Source: Homarus americanus (Eukaryota; Arthropoda; Malacostraca; Decapoda; Nephropidae). From it: 64,000 nucleotides of DNA. The translations under genes and the position numbers were made by a program. The notes under the pieces were generated by a model. The model made no database searches, was not told where the DNA came from, and saw only the letters and a list, made by a program, of their open reading frames with translations. Positions 60,122 through 64,000 of this stretch are shown one piece after another; position 1 is the first letter of the stretch; each line of letters begins with the position of its first letter. Location of the stretch: the NCBI RefSeq assembly GCF_018991925.1, contig NW_024737068.1, positions 12,971,317-13,035,316 on the forward strand. The letters run 5' to 3'.

Positions 60122-60850
60122 GAACGACGGCTGTTGTTATGTTCTTACTACTCTTCAACAACTAAGTTCTTTAAGCCCGTATCGACATTAAAAATTTACG
60201 GGAGAACTCTATTGAACAATGGGTGAGGATTGACTGATATAACCATTAATACGCGGGAAAAGTCATACGGGTAGATATTTTATTTTATGAATTAAACATC
60301 AAATAGCGGGTAAGATTATCTGTTCATATATCAATATTTTTGGAGTAAATATTATCTCAATGCTAATTTAATGAGATATTTATCCTTATATGCAGCAAAA
60401 ACAAATTTGTAAATTATTTGTACGTCACCCAACGAGGTCCATGTGCTTCAGCTAAGTGGACTCTTATACTGTATAAACATCTCGTGTAATGTTTTCATGG
60501 TAGACATTATGTAATCTATTAAGTTTCTATGATAATTCATATTTTTCAGAAGCTTTGTACATTTATAGCGGCTGTCAGACGTTTTGTTCCACTACATAAT
60601 GTTTAACAATCGGTCACTCAGCACCGTGGTAGCCATTACATATCTGTTGTTTATGTACAGTACGTGGCAATAATAAATCAGTTTAGGTCAGTGGACGTAA
60701 TTGGTAGATGTGTGTATATTATTTTCAATTAACTCTTATTCATTCAGAAACTTTTTATCATTATTGTATAATTTCTTTTGATGTTTTATGTTTTTTACTT
60801 ATTCATTTATTTATTTATTTTGTAGAAAAAATATGACTTTTAAGGCATCG
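60122..60850. other. Unique AT-rich sequence
   Basis: No gene seen. Confidence 0.5.
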
Positions 60851-61315
60851 TGTCTACGTGTTGTTGTTGACCCACACTGTGTCTACGTGTTGTTGTTGAC
60901 CCACACTGTGTCTACGTGTTGTTGTTGACCCACACTGTGTCTATGTGTTGTTGTTGACCCACACTGTGTCTACGTGTTGTTGTTGACCCACACTGTGTCT
61001 ACGTGTTGTTGTTGACCCACACTGTGTCTACGTGTTGTTGTTGACCCACACTGTGTCTACGTGTTGTTGTTGACCCACACTGTGTCTACGTGTTGTTGTT
61101 GACCCACACTGTGTCTACGTGTTGTTGTTGACCCACACTGTCTCTACGTGTTGTTGTTGACCCACACTGTGTTGTTTGACCCACACGTGTTGTTGTTGGA
61201 CCCACACTGTGTCTACGTGTTGTTGTTGACCCACACTGTGTCTACGTGTTGTTGTTGACCCACACTGTGTCTACGTGTTGTTGTTGACCCACACTGTGTC
61301 TACGTGTTGTTCGTG
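60851..61315. repeat. 29-bp minisatellite, ~16 copies
   Basis: Nearly perfect period of 29, containing TGTCTACGTGTTGTTGTTGA and CCCACACTG. Only one short copy (61170-61200) is badly broken, so the array has been homogenised recently. Confidence 0.96.
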
Positions 61316-61485
61316 GCTACTGACTTCATCTTGTAATATATTATATACTGGAATGTTGATTATATTAGGTATATGTATATTAATATAATTGTATACTTGT
61401 AGTGAAGTTGATAAAAAATTAATTATTGATATATGAAATTAAGTGAGCAATTTATTAGCGTATGTATGTATGTATAGGGTATGTG

Positions 61486-61489
<4 letters not shown>

Positions 61490-61530
<41 letters not shown>
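61490..61530. repeat. (GT)n microsatellite
   Basis: Pure GT array after a short TATG run. Confidence 0.95.
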
Positions 61531-61532
<2 letters not shown>

Positions 61533-61962
61533 AAAACTCAACGCTATAAATACAAAATGCAAATTAACTCTGTGGTCTGGACGCTTAACAAATTCTACGA
61601 TAAAGAATAGAAGGAAAAAATACTTTGTTTATTTTATTTACATTATGAATTTATTTTTTCTGTATCATAAAATATATTTTTTCTCGAATATCAGTAATCA
61701 GTGTGTGTTTGGAATGTTAACATTGAATACTTTAATTTGGGTCACCAGGTGTCATCAGGTGTCGCCAGGTAAAGCTCAGAACACCAGTAACTCTCGGGAT
61801 CAAACACGGGCAAGGTAAATTTCCCAAGAGTAAAGAGACGGTAATATTTATGTGCCCTGACAAGAGTTTTATTTTCTCTCTTATATCTGAAGATAGGATT
61901 TCACTCCCAGGCGTAAAGATGGAGTCAACACGTAGCTCTTGCATTCATTTACATCCAAAATT

Positions 61963-62109
<147 letters not shown>

Positions 62110-62428
62110 CAGGAAGATGGATCTTTTTTAACACCTCACCTGAGATAAAGAATTTAATCAGTCCCCTGTTTAGAGCGACGTGTTGACAAGGTGAGCGACC
62201 AGGTGTGTCTACTCCAACAAGCCTCGATAATAATTACCCTTCGTAAGATGTGTCGTCAAATTCTCTCCCTGACCTCCTTAACGTATGTTCATTTGGCTCG
62301 GTTTTTTTTTTAATCCAGTTTCTTTTTCTTTCTTATTATTGTTATTATTACGTTTTGTTTACATTTGTTTCTTTATTTTCTATTTATATTTACACTGTAG
62401 GAGTTTGACCTTATTGCAGCTCTGTCAA

Positions 62429-62429
<1 letters not shown>

Positions 62430-62485
<56 letters not shown>

Positions 62486-62550
62486 GTTGTTGTTGTTGTT
62501 GTTGTTGTTGTTTTTGTTGTTGTTTTTATTAATGTTGTTGTTGTTGTTAG
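62430..62550. repeat. (ATT)n-(GTT)n compound microsatellite
   Basis: ATT array to about 62484, then GTT with TTT interruptions. The short frame that follows (MSEQRVIEVAVPLNSPMHDI, 37 codons ending 62678) is unrecognised. Confidence 0.95.
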
Positions 62551-62841
62551 CACTTACCAGCGTCATGTCAGAGCAGCGAGTAATCGAGGTTGCGGTGCCA
62601 CTGAACTCTCCTATGCACGACATTATTCACACTCACCAGGCTGCGGGCGAGATGGTGTCAATCACTGTCACTCGCTAATGACCCCACACACAGGTTCCCA
62701 TGTGTCAGTAACCTCCAAGGGTGACCTGGTGTGTTAAGGGTCATATTAGGTTAGGTAGAATTAAAGGGGTCCTCACGGCTACAGATTCCGTTTATATTAA
62801 TGGACTAAATTACTGAGGAACTGAATTATACAATATATCTT

Positions 62842-62844
<3 letters not shown>

Positions 62845-62896
<52 letters not shown>

Positions 62897-62897
62897 T
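62845..62897. repeat. (CA)n microsatellite
   Basis: Pure CA array ending in two ACAT units. Confidence 0.96.
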
Positions 62898-63670
62898 ACA
62901 GATAAAATATGAAAAAATGGCTTTAAATAATATTGTGAATGAACTTTATATATATGGTAATTCTGATTATGAACTTGTTAATATGTAAGATTTTTCAAAA
63001 TCTTATAAAAGTGACAATTTGTAATATCTTAAAAAGTCAGACAACGACAATATGAAACAGACTTATAAATATCCTAAGAGCTTATGATGTAATTCACATT
63101 TTTCGTAGTGAAATGGTAAAATACTTAATATGCTTTCATTAATTTATATTAATTTAGACTAAAGCGAATTAACATCCTCATAAAAGTCTTAATTCGAGGC
63201 GAAAAATTAAATATTGGAACATTTTCTTTCTTTCTTTTAGGTGAATTTTTATACACTAATTTTTACTGAGGGTTTTGTTGACGCTGTCTTAATTATAAAA
63301 GCAATATCAACTTAACTTTTATTGTTTAATGCAACAATCGAGAGTAAAAACAATGGTCCAAGAACTTAAGAATATTAGAATATGTTTTATGAATTACTGC
63401 TGCCTCTGTTTAACAGGTTATATTGTGTTGTTCGTTCACGTGTCTTTAAGAAACTGTTGGTTGAGTTTTAACAGCTGTGTAGACTTCTAGGATACAGTTC
63501 CCAGATTTCAGTGTTCACTTTCTTACACTTTGTTCACAGGCAGTGTTGTTAACGCCTGCTGTGAACGCTGTGCTTCTTGATGCTGTTGTAATAGTGGTTG
63601 CTGTTTCTTTCGCTGTTTTATTTTGCTGTTCTTGTTCCTGTTCTATTGCAGCAAGGGGTAATAATGCTTT
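62898..63670. other. Unique AT-rich sequence
   Basis: No gene seen. Confidence 0.5.
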
Positions 63671-64000
63671 TGGCCGCCTTTCCACTTCACTCCCCTGCCG
63701 CCACCTCCTCCCTCACCTCTCGCCTTCCCCTCCCCTCCCCAGTTACTTTCCCCCTTCCTTCCCCCAGTTGCCTCCTCCTTTCCCTCTCTTCTTTCCCCGA
63801 CTACCTCCTCCCCCCCCTCATCCTCCTCCATCACCTTTCCCCTCCGCTGCCTCCTACCTCTCCCCCCCCAGCCTCCTCCTTCCCCTCTTCTTCTTCTACC
63901 TCTTGCCTCCCTTCTCCTCTCTTCCCCAAGTTGCCCCTTCCCTCCCCTTCCCTCCCACTCAGTCTCCTCCCTTCTCGTTATTGATATGGCTCCCGCACCT
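63671..64000. repeat. Pyrimidine-rich tract (CCTCCTC)
   Basis: C/T-only stretches with CTCCTTCCCC, continuing to near the window end; Ser/Pro/Leu translation is an artefact. Confidence 0.8.

Overview
This 64 kb window looks like non-coding chromosomal DNA from an arthropod, most probably a decapod crustacean. The evidence is compositional. There are interstitial arrays of TTAGG/CCTAA, the arthropod telomere motif. The density of di-, tri- and tetranucleotide microsatellites and of 15-52 bp minisatellites is extreme. tRNA-derived SINE copies, a decayed hAT transposon and spliceosomal signals are present, and there is no operon-like gene packing. Most apparent open frames are translations of tandem repeats (poly-Ser, poly-Lys, poly-Ile, His-Thr, Tyr-Ile) and are not genes.

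The best-supported object is a complete hAT-superfamily DNA transposon at 57072-60113, about 3.04 kb. It has perfect 18 bp terminal inverted repeats and a perfect 8 bp target-site duplication, TACTAGAG, that fits the Buster-type pattern nnnTAnnn. On the minus strand it carries one ZBED5/FAM200-like transposase gene: a BED zinc finger, an RNase-H-like core and a C-terminal hATC dimerisation region. The gene is dead, with one single-base frameshift and two in-frame stops. Its 5' half contains, in the opposite orientation, a short fragment with a retrotransposon gag-type zinc knuckle, suggesting a nested insertion.

Only one piece of a probable host gene is visible. An exon at 18829-18962 holds a start codon in an ideal Kozak context after an in-frame stop. 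It is followed by a 32-base microexon at 19144-19175, in consistent phase and with good splice sites. The product is unknown, and the remaining exons were not found and may lie beyond the window.

Other mobile-element traces are three copies of a tRNA-Gly-derived SINE (11430-11743, 34553-34880, 53761-54112), the last with a 9 bp duplication. There are also two further tRNA-like promoter relics (near 620-695 and 33297-33372), a decayed LINE C-terminal zinc-knuckle fragment near 16010-16230, a 65 bp inverted-repeat pair enclosing 1.4 kb (22088-23628), and a small foldback (40025-40289).

Layout: 1-9.3 kb is intergenic with minisatellites. 9.3-10.1 kb is an unexplained, more GC-rich open region. 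10.6-18 kb holds minisatellites, a SINE and a LINE remnant. 18.6-19.2 kb holds the host 5' exons. 20-57 kb is a long repeat-dense intron or intergenic tract. 57-60 kb is the hAT element, and 60-64 kb is again repeats. No CRISPR, rRNA or intact tRNA gene was seen.
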